This document shows, piece by piece, positions 51,165 to 60,369 of a DNA stretch of 64,000 bases (the stretch's first letter is position 1; the number at the start of each line of letters is the position of its first letter). Position numbers and translations under genes: made by a program. Source of the DNA: SIG307 sp964609025 (GTDB taxonomy: Bacteria > Bacillota > Clostridia > Lachnospirales > Lachnospiraceae); the NCBI GenBank assembly GCA_964609025.1, contig CAZSQM010000012.1, positions 1 through 64,000 of the forward strand, given 5' to 3'. The notes below the pieces were generated by a model, which was not told the origin of the DNA, did not search any database, and worked only from the letters and a program-made list of their open reading frames with translations.

Positions 51165-52541
51165 ATGGCAGTACAATTACCGGAAAAGTTTGAAAAGAGA
51201 ATGCGGGAACTGTTAGGAACGGAGTACGAAGCCTTTGCAAAAGGCTATGAAACGGAGCATGCGGCAGGGCTTAGGGTAAATACGATGAAGCTTTCGGCAG
51301 AGGAGTTTGAAGCGATTGCCCCGGTGCCGGTCCGCAGGATTCCGTGGATTCACAACGGGTTTTATTATGACGCGGATGCGGCGCAACCGGCAAAGCATCC
51401 GTATTATTTTGCAGGCTTATACTATATTCAGGAACCGAGCGCCATGACTCCGGCGGAGGTGCTTCCGGTGACGCCGGGGGAGCGGGTGCTTGATTTGTGC
51501 GCGGCGCCGGGAGGAAAAAGCACGGAGCTTGCCGCGAAGCTCTGCGGCGAAGGAGTTTTGGTGTCGAATGATATCAGTAATTCCCGCGCGAAAGCACTGT
51601 TAAAAAATCTGGAACTTTTCGGTACGAAAAACGCGGTAGTGCTCAGCGAAACGCCGGCAAAGCTTTCGGAGCGGTTTGCCGGATATTTTGATAAGATATT
51701 GGTGGATGCGCCTTGTTCCGGGGAAGGAATGTTCCGGAAAAGTCCGGCAATTATGAAAAACTGGGAGCAGTACGGCGTGGAATACTATCAGAAGCTCCAG
51801 CGGGAGATTTTGCCGTTTGCTGTGAAGATGCTGCGCCCGGGCGGGCTTTTGCTTTATTCGACCTGCACGTTTTCGCCGGAGGAGGATGAGGATACCCTTG
51901 CCTTTCTGCTACGGGAGTACCCGGAATTGTCGATGGCAGAGCCGGGGCTTACCTATGAGGGCTTTGCACCGGCAAGGCCGGACTGGGGAAACGGACCGGA
52001 GGAAATTAAAAAGGCAATCCGCATCTGGCCGCACCGGATGGAGGGCGAGGGGCATTTTGTAGCGCTGCTGCAAAAGTCAAAAGATGCGAAAGAGGCGGCG
52101 CCGCCGATAGAATATGTGAAAGCCGCAAAGCTTTCCGGGGAGGCAAAGGAGTTTCTGGGCCGTTTAAGGCTTCCTTTGGATGTTCAGCGAATCATAGCAA
52201 GAGATGAGCGGCTTTATTATCTGCCGGAGGGGCTGCCGGAGCTTGGCGGGCTCCGGATTCTGCGTTCGGGGCTTTTGCTCGGCGAGATGAAAAAGAACCG
52301 GTTTGAACCGAGTCAGGCGCTTGCCTGCGCCTTAAAGGCAGAAGAGTATGAGAACTGTTACAACCTTCCGGCTACGGAGGAAGATGTAATTCGTTACCTG
52401 AAATGTGAAACAATTACTGCCAAAACGCCGGTTGCGGACGGCTTTGTTCTGGTGTGTGCGGACGGGTATCCGCTTGGCTGGGGAAAGGCATCCGGCGGCG
52501 TAATCAAAAATAAGTATCTGGCAGGATGGCGGATGATGTAA
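51165..52541 (+). CDS. RsmF/NSUN-type rRNA cytosine-C5 methyltransferase
   Basis: A 458-residue SAM-dependent methyltransferase of the RsmB/NOP family. Motif I region LDLCAAPGGKSTELA, motif IV VDAPCSGEGMFRK with one catalytic Cys, and motif VI YSTCTFSPEEDE with the second. A C-terminal PUA-like region (about 300-458) ends in DGYPLGWGKASGG, as in RsmF/YebU. It probably makes m5C in 16S rRNA. It begins an apparent row of RNA-modification genes. Confidence 0.9.
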   Translation: MAVQLPEKFEKRMRELLGTEYEAFAKGYETEHAAGLRVNTMKLSAEEFEAIAPVPVRRIPWIHNGFYYDADAAQPAKHPYYFAGLYYIQEPSAMTPAEVLPVTPGERVLDLCAAPGGKSTELAAKLCGEGVLVSNDISNSRAKALLKNLELFGTKNAVVLSETPAKLSERFAGYFDKILVDAPCSGEGMFRKSPAIMKNWEQYGVEYYQKLQREILPFAVKMLRPGGLLLYSTCTFSPEEDEDTLAFLLREYPELSMAEPGLTYEGFAPARPDWGNGPEEIKKAIRIWPHRMEGEGHFVALLQKSKDAKEAAPPIEYVKAAKLSGEAKEFLGRLRLPLDVQRIIARDERLYYLPEGLPELGGLRILRSGLLLGEMKKNRFEPSQALACALKAEEYENCYNLPATEEDVIRYLKCETITAKTPVADGFVLVCADGYPLGWGKASGGVIKNKYLAGWRMM

Positions 52542-52551
52542 GGAGGAAACC

Positions 52552-53313
52552 ATGCGTCTGGATAAACTTTTGGCGGAGCTTACCGGAATGACCCGTTCCC
52601 AGGCCAGAGAGGCCATACAGGACGGCCGGGTGTGTGTGAACGGAGAGGTAAAGAGAGTCACCGCAGAACAGGTAAAAGAAGAAAAAGACGTGCTTACGGT
52701 GGACGGGCGGGCGCTCGTATTTCGGAAGTATGTCTATTACATGTTAAATAAACCGGCGGGTACGGTTTCGGCAACACAGGACAGGTTCGATGAAACCGTA
52801 ATCGGACTGTTAGCGCCAGAGGACCGGAAAAAGAGAAATCTGTTTCCGGTGGGAAGGCTTGATAAGGATACGGAAGGGTTACTGCTGATTACGGATGACG
52901 GGGTGCTTTCCCATCAGCTGATCTCGCCGAAAAAGCATGCGGACAAGCTTTATTTCGCAAAGCTGGCGAGGGAAATTACCGATGAGGAGATTGCTTTGTT
53001 CGCCTCGGGGATGAAGGTTGATGAGGAGCTTACGGCAATGCCTGCGGTTTTGCGGCGGTTAGGAAAAGAGGAAGCGGACGTGTTCTTGCCGGAGGGCGGC
53101 GCCGCCGCTGCGGTTACACTGCACGAAGGAAAGTTTCATCAGGTCAAGCGGATGTTTGCAGCCACGGGGAATGAGGTATTGTATTTGAAACGTATTGCGA
53201 TGGGAGGCGTCAGATTAGACGACGCGTTAGCGCCGGGAGAATACCGGGAACTGACGTCGGAGGAGGTTTCCTGTTTAAGAGAGTGCGTGTCGGCACACGA
53301 AAAGGTGCGGTGA
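52552..53313 (+). CDS. rsuA: 16S rRNA pseudouridine synthase RsuA type
   Basis: A 253-residue RsuA-class enzyme: S4 domain at about 1-45 (RLDKLLAELTGMTRSQAREA), then the catalytic motif FPVGRLDKDTEGLLLITDDG with the nucleophilic Asp, and EGKFHQVKRMFAATGNEV. It targets a uridine of 16S rRNA (516 in E. coli). It follows the methyltransferase gene by 10 bases with AGGAGG in the gap, so both are cotranscribed. Confidence 0.9.
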   Translation: MRLDKLLAELTGMTRSQAREAIQDGRVCVNGEVKRVTAEQVKEEKDVLTVDGRALVFRKYVYYMLNKPAGTVSATQDRFDETVIGLLAPEDRKKRNLFPVGRLDKDTEGLLLITDDGVLSHQLISPKKHADKLYFAKLAREITDEEIALFASGMKVDEELTAMPAVLRRLGKEEADVFLPEGGAAAAVTLHEGKFHQVKRMFAATGNEVLYLKRIAMGGVRLDDALAPGEYRELTSEEVSCLRECVSAHEKVR

Positions 53314-53383
53314 CATCAGGCGAGTTAGTACAGACGCAGGAAGGCGCATCGGAGAAAACGAACGGACGGAGGAACGGGTTACA

Positions 53384-54031
53384 ATGTTGAAGGATAAAAA
53401 GGCGGTCATTTTTGATTTGGACGGCACGGTTGTGGACTCCATGTGGATGTGGGAAGCGATTGATATTGAGTATCTGGGACGGTTCGGAATTGCGCTGCCG
53501 CCGGATTTGCAGAAGAAAATTTCCGGGATGAGCTTTTCGGAAACGGCGGTGTACTTTAAGCGGGAGTTTTTGATTCCGGACAGTCTGGAGAAGATAAAGG
53601 CGGACTGGAACCGGATGGCAATGGATAAGTATTGCAACGAGGTTACGTTAAAGCCGGGCGTGCTGGGATTTCTGAGAAAGCTGAAGGAAAGAGGAATCAG
53701 GACCGGAATTGCAACGAGTAATTCCAGAGAGCTTGCGATGGCGGTGTTAGAGCGCCGTGGCTTGTTGCCTTATTTTGACGAGGTGCATATGTCCTGCGAG
53801 GTGGAGCACGGAAAGCCGGCGCCGGATATCTATCTTTTCGTGGCGGAATGCCTTGGAACAGAGCCGAAGGATTGTCTGGTGTTCGAGGATATTTCGGAAG
53901 GAATCCGTGCGGGCAAGGCGGCAGGAATGACGGTATGCGGCGTAGAGGACGCATTTTCGGAAAACTACCGTCAGGAGAAAAAGGCTCTTGCGGACTATTA
54001 TATCGAAAGCTATGATGAGATTATCTGGTAG
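53384..54031 (+). CDS. HAD-family hydrolase (phosphatase or phosphoglucomutase-like)
   Basis: A 215-residue HAD subfamily IA protein. Motif I is FDLDGTVVDS, motif II TSNS, motif III Lys in HGKPAP and motif IV FEDISEGIRAGKAAGM. The cap is the helical type between motifs I and II. Beta-phosphoglucomutase and phosphoglycolate phosphatase are alternative identities; the substrate cannot be told. It is followed by a small membrane-protein gene 12 bases later. Confidence 0.88.
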   Translation: MLKDKKAVIFDLDGTVVDSMWMWEAIDIEYLGRFGIALPPDLQKKISGMSFSETAVYFKREFLIPDSLEKIKADWNRMAMDKYCNEVTLKPGVLGFLRKLKERGIRTGIATSNSRELAMAVLERRGLLPYFDEVHMSCEVEHGKPAPDIYLFVAECLGTEPKDCLVFEDISEGIRAGKAAGMTVCGVEDAFSENYRQEKKALADYYIESYDEIIW

Positions 54032-54043
54032 AAGGAGAATGGC

Positions 54044-54607
54044 ATGAAACAGAAAAAATGTGAATACGGTTATATCAGGACACAAAAGAAAAAAATGCTG
54101 CTTTGCGCGCTTCTTATGGTATTGCTCGGGGTGGCTGTTTTTGTGCTGGGGCTTTTCTTAAATAAGTTCGATAAGGCCAATGTATTTACGATTGTGGCAG
54201 TCTTGTTTGTGCTGCCGATGGCACGGTATCTGACCGCCTGGATTGTGCTGCTTCCGTTTCAGACACCGGAGGAAAAGGTGTATCAACAGGTAAAGGAGCT
54301 GTTGCCGAAGGGGGCAATTCTCTTTTCCGACTATGTGTTTACTTCGGGAGAGCGGGTGATGGGCCTGTCCTTTCTGGTGCTGGCGGACAATGAGTTTATC
54401 GGGCTTGCCGCAAGAAAAAAAGAGAAGCTCCCGAACATCAGGGAATATTTAACCGATGCCTTAAAAAAGCGCGCTATTCCGGGAAAATTTGTTTTCTATG
54501 AGGGGACGGAGGAGTTTTTGGCAAAGCTAAAGAAGACGCCGGAGGTTACAAAGACGGAGGAAGAACGGCAGGAGCTCTTAGACTTTCTGCGGTCACTGGC
54601 AGTTTAG
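54044..54607 (+). CDS. Small membrane protein of unknown function
   Basis: A 187-residue protein with two membrane helices (about 19-38 and 45-70) followed by a cytoplasmic alpha+beta domain (about 80-187). The latter contains DYVFTSGERVMGLSFLVLAD and a Lys/Glu-rich end. No family is recognised. It belongs to the cluster of rsuA, HAD hydrolase and rluA-type genes by close spacing. Confidence 0.65.
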   Translation: MKQKKCEYGYIRTQKKKMLLCALLMVLLGVAVFVLGLFLNKFDKANVFTIVAVLFVLPMARYLTAWIVLLPFQTPEEKVYQQVKELLPKGAILFSDYVFTSGERVMGLSFLVLADNEFIGLAARKKEKLPNIREYLTDALKKRAIPGKFVFYEGTEEFLAKLKKTPEVTKTEEERQELLDFLRSLAV

Positions 54608-54639
54608 GGAAAGGTTGCAAAGGCAGGGGATGAACGGAC

Positions 54640-55707
54640 ATGAGGAAGATTGTTGTATCGAGAAACGAAGCCGGACAGAGGCTTTTCAAGCTGCTTGCCA
54701 AATATCTGAATGCGGCGCCCCAGAGTTTTCTGCATAAGATGCTGCGGAAAAAGAATATTACCTTAAACGGGAAAAGGGCAGACGGTTCGGAGCAGCTGTG
54801 CGAAGCGGACGAGGTCTGTCTGTTTTTGTCGGAGGAAACGATTGCTTCGTTTCAAAGCAGGGAAAGACAAGAAACAGGATATACGACAGCAGTAGAACAC
54901 CAAGGAAAGGCCCGAAACAGGCAGACGGAGGCATTGTCGGAAATCCGGGTTATTTATGAGGATGAGGATGTCCTGATTTTAAATAAACCGGCGGGTGTAT
55001 TGTCGCAGAAGGCGACCGCGGAGGATGTTTCCGTGAATGAATGGGTGCTTGACTATTTGTTGGGCGAAGGAGAGCTTGGCAGGGAGCAACTGCAAACCTT
55101 CCGTCCGGGTGTGTGCAACCGTCTGGACCGCAATACAAGCGGTATTCTGCTTGCGGGGAAGAGTCTTATCGGCTTGCAGACGCTTTCGCTTCTCTTAAAA
55201 GAGCGCAGTCTTCATAAGGATTATTATTGTATTGTCTGCGGCAGAGTGGAGCAAAGCTCCGTGATAAAAGATTTTCTCGTAAAAGAGGAAAGAACAAATA
55301 AGGTAACCGTTACGGAAACGAAGGAATCGGCGGAGGCTTCCTATATCGAAACCGAATACACGCCGGTAAAATGTTCGGAGCGGTATACGTTGCTCCGGGT
55401 ACGGCTCGTAACGGGAAAAACGCACCAAATCAGGGCGCATCTGGCTTCGGTGGGGCATCCGTTAATCGGCGATAAGAAATACGGCAATGCAACGCTTAAC
55501 CGTAACCTTCAAACGAGGTTCGGACTGCAAAACCAGTTGCTTCATGCGGCATATCTTGCGTTTCCGCAAAAGACGGAGGGATGTGCAAAGCTTTCGGGCA
55601 GAGCGTTTTTTGCTCCGGTTCCCGTGCAGTTCGAGAAGATTGCAAGGGGCTTAGGTGTGTTTGCGGAGGAGTTAAGCGGCAAAACCGGGGAGAGCGGTCA
55701 GGGATAG
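54640..55707 (+). CDS. RluA-family pseudouridine synthase
   Basis: A 355-residue RluA-type enzyme, probably of the RluC/RluD branch. An S4 domain is at about 15-65 (FLHKMLRKKNITLNGKRADG), the synthase core has VIYEDEDVLILNKPAGVLSQ and the catalytic NRLDRNTSGILLAGKS, with Asp in the centre, and VTGKTHQIRAHLASVGHPL. The first residue of the usual HRLD motif is Asn here. The target uridine is not predictable. The start is ATG 54640. Confidence 0.87.
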   Translation: MRKIVVSRNEAGQRLFKLLAKYLNAAPQSFLHKMLRKKNITLNGKRADGSEQLCEADEVCLFLSEETIASFQSRERQETGYTTAVEHQGKARNRQTEALSEIRVIYEDEDVLILNKPAGVLSQKATAEDVSVNEWVLDYLLGEGELGREQLQTFRPGVCNRLDRNTSGILLAGKSLIGLQTLSLLLKERSLHKDYYCIVCGRVEQSSVIKDFLVKEERTNKVTVTETKESAEASYIETEYTPVKCSERYTLLRVRLVTGKTHQIRAHLASVGHPLIGDKKYGNATLNRNLQTRFGLQNQLLHAAYLAFPQKTEGCAKLSGRAFFAPVPVQFEKIARGLGVFAEELSGKTGESGQG

Positions 55708-55788
55708 GAAGGGGGGACAAATACTACGGGACAAAAAGGATAAGGAAACAGGGTACGGAAAAGAAAAGGCTGCGAAGGAGGAGGAAGT

Positions 55789-56325
55789 ATGGGCGAGTGG
55801 AATTCAAGAGGGTTACGCGGTTCGGCGTTCGAAGAACTGATTAATCTGACCAACGAGCGATACCGGGAACTGGAGCTTGCGCTGATACAAAAGGTGCCGA
55901 CCCCGATTACACCCATTGAGATTGATAAGCGCTCCAGACATATTACGCTTGCCTATTTTGATAAAAAGAGTACGGTGGATTACATCGGAGCGGTACAGGG
56001 AGTTCCGGTCTGCTTTGATGCCAAGGAATGTGCGGAGGATACCTTTTCCCTGCAGAATGTCCACCCGCACCAGATGGCGTTTATGGAGGCGTTTGAGCGG
56101 CAGCATGGAGTTGCGTTTCTGCTGGTTTCTTATACGGCGCGGGAGGTCTATTATTATCTGCGCTTTCAAAAGTTAAAGGAGTTTTATGACCGGATGGAGG
56201 GCGGCGGACGAAAAAGCTTTCGGTTTGAGGAAACGGAGCCGGACTTTTTTCTGCCGAAGGTGAACGGGATTTTTGTGCCTTATCTGAACGGCATACAGAG
56301 AGATTTGGAACTGCGGGACAGCTGA
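55789..56325 (+). CDS. recU: Holliday junction resolvase RecU
   Basis: A 178-residue resolvase. Motifs are RGLRGSAFEELINLTN, KVPTPITPIEI, the catalytic STVDYIGAVQGVPVCFDAKE (Asp, Glu and Lys of the nuclease site), LHPHQ-type HPHQMAFMEAFE, and GRKSFRFEE near the end. RecU cuts recombination intermediates and is often beside a penicillin-binding protein gene, which is not the case here. GGAGGAGG is present at an ideal distance. Confidence 0.9.
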   Translation: MGEWNSRGLRGSAFEELINLTNERYRELELALIQKVPTPITPIEIDKRSRHITLAYFDKKSTVDYIGAVQGVPVCFDAKECAEDTFSLQNVHPHQMAFMEAFERQHGVAFLLVSYTAREVYYYLRFQKLKEFYDRMEGGGRKSFRFEETEPDFFLPKVNGIFVPYLNGIQRDLELRDS

Positions 56326-56345
56326 CGAATCTTTCTGTGAATTTC

Positions 56346-56374
56346 TTGACATAATAGGAAAAATAAGATAGAAT
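56346..56374 (+). promoter_or_regulatory. Promoter of the zinc-ribbon protein gene
   Basis: TTGACA (56346-56351), 17-base spacer, TAGAAT (56369-56374). Confidence 0.8.
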
Positions 56375-56460
56375 AAAAGAGCGGCGCAGAACTGCGTTAT
56401 CGCAAAAACAGAAGCAAACGAATGAAACGCCGCCGTGCGGCGGCAGATGGAGGAGAAAAT

Positions 56461-58143
56461 ATGGTTTGTAATAAGTGTGGACAGGAATGTGCAGACGATG
56501 TAAAGTTCTGTACGAATTGCGGCGCCGAGCTTGCTGCCGAAACGGCTGCACAGACGGAGGAAACGGCTTCGACCGGTGCGGAGGAAGCGGAGGTAACCGC
56601 TACGGCAGAGCCGGAGGTGAAAGAAGCAGAAGCTGCGGAGGTAAAGGAAGCTCCGGCAGAGGCTGAAAAGAAGGCCGCTGCGGCAGAGCCGAAAAAGCCG
56701 GGAAACAAGAATATTTTAAAGGTTGTCGGTGCTGTGGCAGCAGTTTTGGTATTGATTCTGCTGATTAAGGCGATTTGTTCCGGCGGCGAGGAATACGTTA
56801 CACTGAGCAAGGACGCGGTGCTTACTATCGAAGAACTGGACGATAAGGTGCTGGCTGTCATGTCGGAAGGCAAGGTATTGGAGTTAGACGCTGAGGAATG
56901 CAATTCCGTAAAGTACAGTCAGAACAGAGCCGTTGCCTGCTTCCTGAACGAGGATGACGCACTGATTGTGATTAAGAAGGGCAAGGCTGTAAAGACCGGT
57001 ATCGAAGAGGCAAGCGGTATTATGGTTTCCGCATACGGTGATACGATTGCTTATTTTACGGATGTGGAAGGAAACTTCGGTACTTTGAATTTGTATTATA
57101 CCAAGAACGGTAAGAAGAAGGAAATCGCAGAAGAAGTTTTAACCGGTAGCGTGGTACTTTCCCCGAACGGTGAAACGGTTGCTTTTGTCGGTGATTATGA
57201 AGCAAGTGACGATTTTAAGGGTTATTATTCCGTTAACGGCAAGAAGCCGGTAGCATTAGGTAAGGAAAAGCGTATCTTTGCGATTGCGGATAAGGCAGCC
57301 TATGTTTACTATACGGATGACGACCGGATTTACGCACAGAAAAAGAAAAAGGACGAAGAAAAGCTGGCAAGCGATATTTACTATACCACCGTCTTTTTGA
57401 ATGCCGACAACACGGAAATGCTGTTTGTCAATGACGATAAGACATATCTTACGGTAAAGGCAGGAGAGAAGGTAAAGGTTTCCAATGAGGAATTCGGCGC
57501 AATCCTGTTGCCGACCGGCAGTGCACAGGGCTATGTTTACCAGCGTGCCAACAGAGGAGGTATCGAGGTAAATTATACGGGTGTGGATACCTTTGAGGAA
57601 CAGTTATTCAGTGGCGGCGGCAAGATTATCTACATGAACAAGAAGAACGTAACCAGTACGGTAGCCTCCAATATAATGGATTTTGCCATGGCTGAGGACG
57701 GAGAGAGCTTTGTATATGTAGATTACAGCGGCGACATCATCCGGGTAACGGACTTTAATAAGGGCGGCAAGGAAACGGAAATCGGAGATGACGCAGAAGC
57801 GGTGGAGTTATATGCCGGCGGAAACTTGAAGTATGTTTACTACATAAATGATGACGATGAGCTTTGCTGCATCAAGGGAAAGAAGACGAAGAAGATTGCG
57901 GACGATGTTACTTCCGCAGCCGTTTCGGCAGACGGTAAGCTGTGCTACTATGTCGTAGAGGAAGAAGAACTGTGCTATTCCAGCAAGGCAGGCAAGGAGA
58001 AAAAAATAACTTCCAGTGATGATGGTGTAGAATGTGGTCAGTACTATGACATGGTAATCGTAGTTATGGAGAATGACGATGAGGAAATTGTTTCCGTAAT
58101 GGACGGTAAGAAATTAAAGGAGTTATATACCGAGGAATATTAA
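56461..58143 (+). CDS. Zinc-ribbon membrane protein with propeller-like outer domain
   Basis: A 560-residue protein. The first 20 residues are a zinc ribbon (CNKCGQECADDVKFCTNCG), followed by an Ala/Glu-rich linker, one membrane helix (about 85-105), and an outer region of about 450 residues with repeated strands such as AYVYYTDDDRIYA, FVYVDYSGDIIRV, KYVYYINDDDELCC and LCYYVVEEEELCYS. The spacing is compatible with a beta-propeller. Zinc-ribbon proteins of this shape are widespread in Clostridia and have no known role. ATG 56461 follows GGAGGAG by six bases. Confidence 0.72.
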   Translation: MVCNKCGQECADDVKFCTNCGAELAAETAAQTEETASTGAEEAEVTATAEPEVKEAEAAEVKEAPAEAEKKAAAAEPKKPGNKNILKVVGAVAAVLVLILLIKAICSGGEEYVTLSKDAVLTIEELDDKVLAVMSEGKVLELDAEECNSVKYSQNRAVACFLNEDDALIVIKKGKAVKTGIEEASGIMVSAYGDTIAYFTDVEGNFGTLNLYYTKNGKKKEIAEEVLTGSVVLSPNGETVAFVGDYEASDDFKGYYSVNGKKPVALGKEKRIFAIADKAAYVYYTDDDRIYAQKKKKDEEKLASDIYYTTVFLNADNTEMLFVNDDKTYLTVKAGEKVKVSNEEFGAILLPTGSAQGYVYQRANRGGIEVNYTGVDTFEEQLFSGGGKIIYMNKKNVTSTVASNIMDFAMAEDGESFVYVDYSGDIIRVTDFNKGGKETEIGDDAEAVELYAGGNLKYVYYINDDDELCCIKGKKTKKIADDVTSAAVSADGKLCYYVVEEEELCYSSKAGKEKKITSSDDGVECGQYYDMVIVVMENDDEEIVSVMDGKKLKELYTEEY

Positions 58144-58154
58144 GTACCGGTCCG

Positions 58155-58190
58155 AAAGGCCGTTGCCGGAAACGGCGACGGCCTTTTCTT
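58155..58190 (+). terminator. Rho-independent terminator
   Basis: Stem AAAGGCCGT/ACGGCCTTT with inner GCCG/CGGC and a T-rich end. Confidence 0.88.
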
Positions 58191-58191
58191 G

Positions 58192-58308
58192 TCGAATAGG
58201 AAATTGCGTCCTATTCGATAAAAAACGCTCCGCTAAGGATGCGCACTTGCGCGTTAGGAAGATGTCGCAAGCGACCGCGCTCGGCGCCGAGAGTTCGCAA
58301 GCGGACTC
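58192..58308. repeat. Cluster of palindromes (possible interspersed element)
   Basis: Five consecutive inverted repeats: TCGAATAGGA/TCCTATTCGA (58192-58218), GCGC/GCGC (58241-58252), TCGCAAGCGA (58265-58274), CTCGGCGCCGAG (58280-58291) and GAGT.CGC/GCG.ACTC (58291-58308). Such a row of stems is far denser than elsewhere in the window. Only the first follows a gene end in a terminator-like way. It may be a repeated mobile or regulatory element of this lineage; I see only one copy here. Confidence 0.65.
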
Positions 58309-58325
58309 TTTCTTCCATCAAAGTA

Positions 58326-58354
58326 TTGACAATCCGGAAAAATCGGCGTATAAT
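58326..58354 (+). promoter_or_regulatory. Promoter of the histidine operon
   Basis: Perfect TTGACA (58326-58331), 17-base spacer, TATAAT (58349-58354). The leader is about 70 bases long, with a hairpin CCATATA/TATATGG (58387-58404) just before the ribosome site and no T-box or His-codon leader peptide. Confidence 0.92.
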
Positions 58355-58430
58355 ACACATTATTCTGCTAATAAATTATCGCTTTACCATATAAAAGTAT
58401 ATGGCAGAGCTCGTTCGGAAAGGAGGACGT

Positions 58431-59660
58431 ATGGAGAATTTATTACATACCCCGGAAGGAGTCCGGGATTTGCACGATGCGGAGTGCGAAGAAAAGCAGC
58501 AATTAGAGGGGAAACTGCGACATTGTCTGCATCGTTTCGGCTTTCGGGATGTTGTAACTCCGACGTTTGAGTATTTTGATATTTTTCGCAGGGAGCGGGG
58601 AACAGTACCGTCGAAGGATATGTATAAGTTTATTGACCGCGAGGGAAATACTTTGGTACTGCGTCCGGATATGACACCTCCGATTGCGCGTTGTGTTGCA
58701 AAGTATTACAAGGAGGAGGAGCTTCCGCTCCGGTTATCCTATCACGGAAATACGTTTGTGAATAACAGCGGTTATCGCGGCAAATTAAAGGAAATGACGC
58801 AAATCGGTGCGGAACTGGTGAATGACAGTTCGGTTGTTGCGGACGCGGAAATGGTTGCATTGATGGCGGAGTGCCTGAAGGCAAGCGGATTACAGGAGTT
58901 TCAGATTGAAATCGGTCATGTGGGATTTTTTACGGCGCTGGCGGAAGAAGCCGGGTTTTCCGAAGAAGAAACGATGGAACTCAGAGAACTGATTGAAAGT
59001 AAGAATATGTTCAGCGTAGAGCAGGTGCTTTCCGGGAAGCAGTTAAAGCCGGAATTAAAAGAACTTTTGCTAAAGCTCCCGGAGTTTTTCGGCAGTATCG
59101 AAAAAATACAGGAGGTCCGCAGTATGACAGGAAACCGGGAAGCCTGTGCGGCGTTGGAACGTCTGCTTGCCTTACACCGTTGTCTGGAAGCATACGGTAT
59201 AGCATCGTATATTTCCTACGACCTTGGCATGCTCGGTCATTACGGTTATTATACCGGAATTAATTTCCGTGCCCTGACCTACAAGACCGGTGAATCGGTG
59301 GCAGCAGGCGGCCGCTACGACCATTTGGTAGGGCAGTTCGGAAAGCAGGCGCCGGCAATCGGAATTGCGCTGTATGTGGATACCCTGCTGCTTAGTCTGT
59401 CCAGACAGGGCCTGTTAAAGACAAGAGAAACAGAGCGCACGCTGGTTGTATATGAAAGAGAGCTTGCGAAGGAAGCAATTCAATGGGTATGTGAACTGCG
59501 TGCAAAGGATAAGTTCGCGATGCTGGAGGAAAAACGGCCGGGGACGGAACCGGCAGATTACGAAAAGCGCATCGGAAAAGACGGCATTGTGCAGGTTTAC
59601 ATGATAACATCCGAAGGTGAGCGGACAGTTTTCGGAAAGACTGCCGGGATTGGAGAATAG
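58431..59660 (+). CDS. hisZ: ATP phosphoribosyltransferase regulatory subunit HisZ
   Basis: A 409-residue paralog of histidyl-tRNA synthetase without aminoacylation capacity. It has the class II core (LHTPEGVRDLHDAE, LRPDMTPPIARCVAKYY, AAGGRYDHLVGQFG) but no anticodon-binding function is needed. It activates short-form HisG in the first step of histidine synthesis. ATG 58431 follows AAAGGAGG by four bases. The adjoining hisG gene starts one base after the stop. Confidence 0.92.
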   Translation: MENLLHTPEGVRDLHDAECEEKQQLEGKLRHCLHRFGFRDVVTPTFEYFDIFRRERGTVPSKDMYKFIDREGNTLVLRPDMTPPIARCVAKYYKEEELPLRLSYHGNTFVNNSGYRGKLKEMTQIGAELVNDSSVVADAEMVALMAECLKASGLQEFQIEIGHVGFFTALAEEAGFSEEETMELRELIESKNMFSVEQVLSGKQLKPELKELLLKLPEFFGSIEKIQEVRSMTGNREACAALERLLALHRCLEAYGIASYISYDLGMLGHYGYYTGINFRALTYKTGESVAAGGRYDHLVGQFGKQAPAIGIALYVDTLLLSLSRQGLLKTRETERTLVVYERELAKEAIQWVCELRAKDKFAMLEEKRPGTEPADYEKRIGKDGIVQVYMITSEGERTVFGKTAGIGE

Positions 59661-59661
59661 T

Positions 59662-60300
59662 ATGGAATATATTACGATTGCGCTTGCCAAAGGAAGGCTT
59701 GCAAAAAAAGCGCTGGAGTTGTTAGAGCAGGTAGGCGTTACCTGTGAGGAAATCAAAGACAAGGATTCCAGAAAGCTCATTTTTACAAACGAAGAATTAA
59801 AAATGAAGTTTTTCCTTGCAAAAGCCAATGACGTGCCGACCTATGTAGAATACGGTGCGGCGGATATCGGTGTGGTAGGAAAGGATACGATACTGGAAGA
59901 AGGCAGAGAGCTCTACGAGGTGATCGACCTCGGAATCGGAAAGTGCCGGATGTGTGTTGCCGGACCGGAATCCGCAAGGGGGCTTCTCGGGAACGGCGAA
60001 CTGATTCGCGTGGCAACGAAGTATCCGAATATTGCGAAAGCGTATTTTATGAATCAGAAGCACCAGACCGTAGAAATCATTAAGTTGAACGGTTCCATCG
60101 AACTGGCGCCGATTGTAGGGCTTTCCGACGTTATTGTCGATATTGTGGAAACCGGCTCTACCTTAAGAGAAAACGGGCTGGTGGTTTTGGAGGAAGTGTG
60201 TCCGTTGTCGGCAAGAATGGTAGTGAACCGCGTGAGCATGAAAATGGAGCAGGCAAGAATTACGGAACTGATTTCAAGATTGAGAAGCATTGTCCACTAG
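59662..60300 (+). CDS. hisG: ATP phosphoribosyltransferase, short form
   Basis: A 212-residue short-form HisG. It joins PRPP and ATP in the first, committed step of histidine synthesis. Visible motifs are TIALAKGRLAKKALELL, VEYGAADIGVVGKDTI, RVATKYPNIAKAYF and IVDIVETGSTLRENGLVV (PRPP-binding). It lacks the C-terminal regulatory domain of long HisG, which explains the need for HisZ just upstream; feedback control by histidine acts through that complex. Confidence 0.95.
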   Translation: MEYITIALAKGRLAKKALELLEQVGVTCEEIKDKDSRKLIFTNEELKMKFFLAKANDVPTYVEYGAADIGVVGKDTILEEGRELYEVIDLGIGKCRMCVAGPESARGLLGNGELIRVATKYPNIAKAYFMNQKHQTVEIIKLNGSIELAPIVGLSDVIVDIVETGSTLRENGLVVLEEVCPLSARMVVNRVSMKMEQARITELISRLRSIVH

Positions 60301-60369
60301 GACGGTGCAGGAACTGTTTATTTTACCGGAGAAACGGCTGCAAAGAAGTGCGGCAGAAAGAGGAAGGCT

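Noticed and set aside
58355..58430. T-box or histidine leader peptide of the his operon
   Set aside because: The leader is about 70 bases with no specifier structure, no GGTGG-type T-box sequence and no run of His codons.
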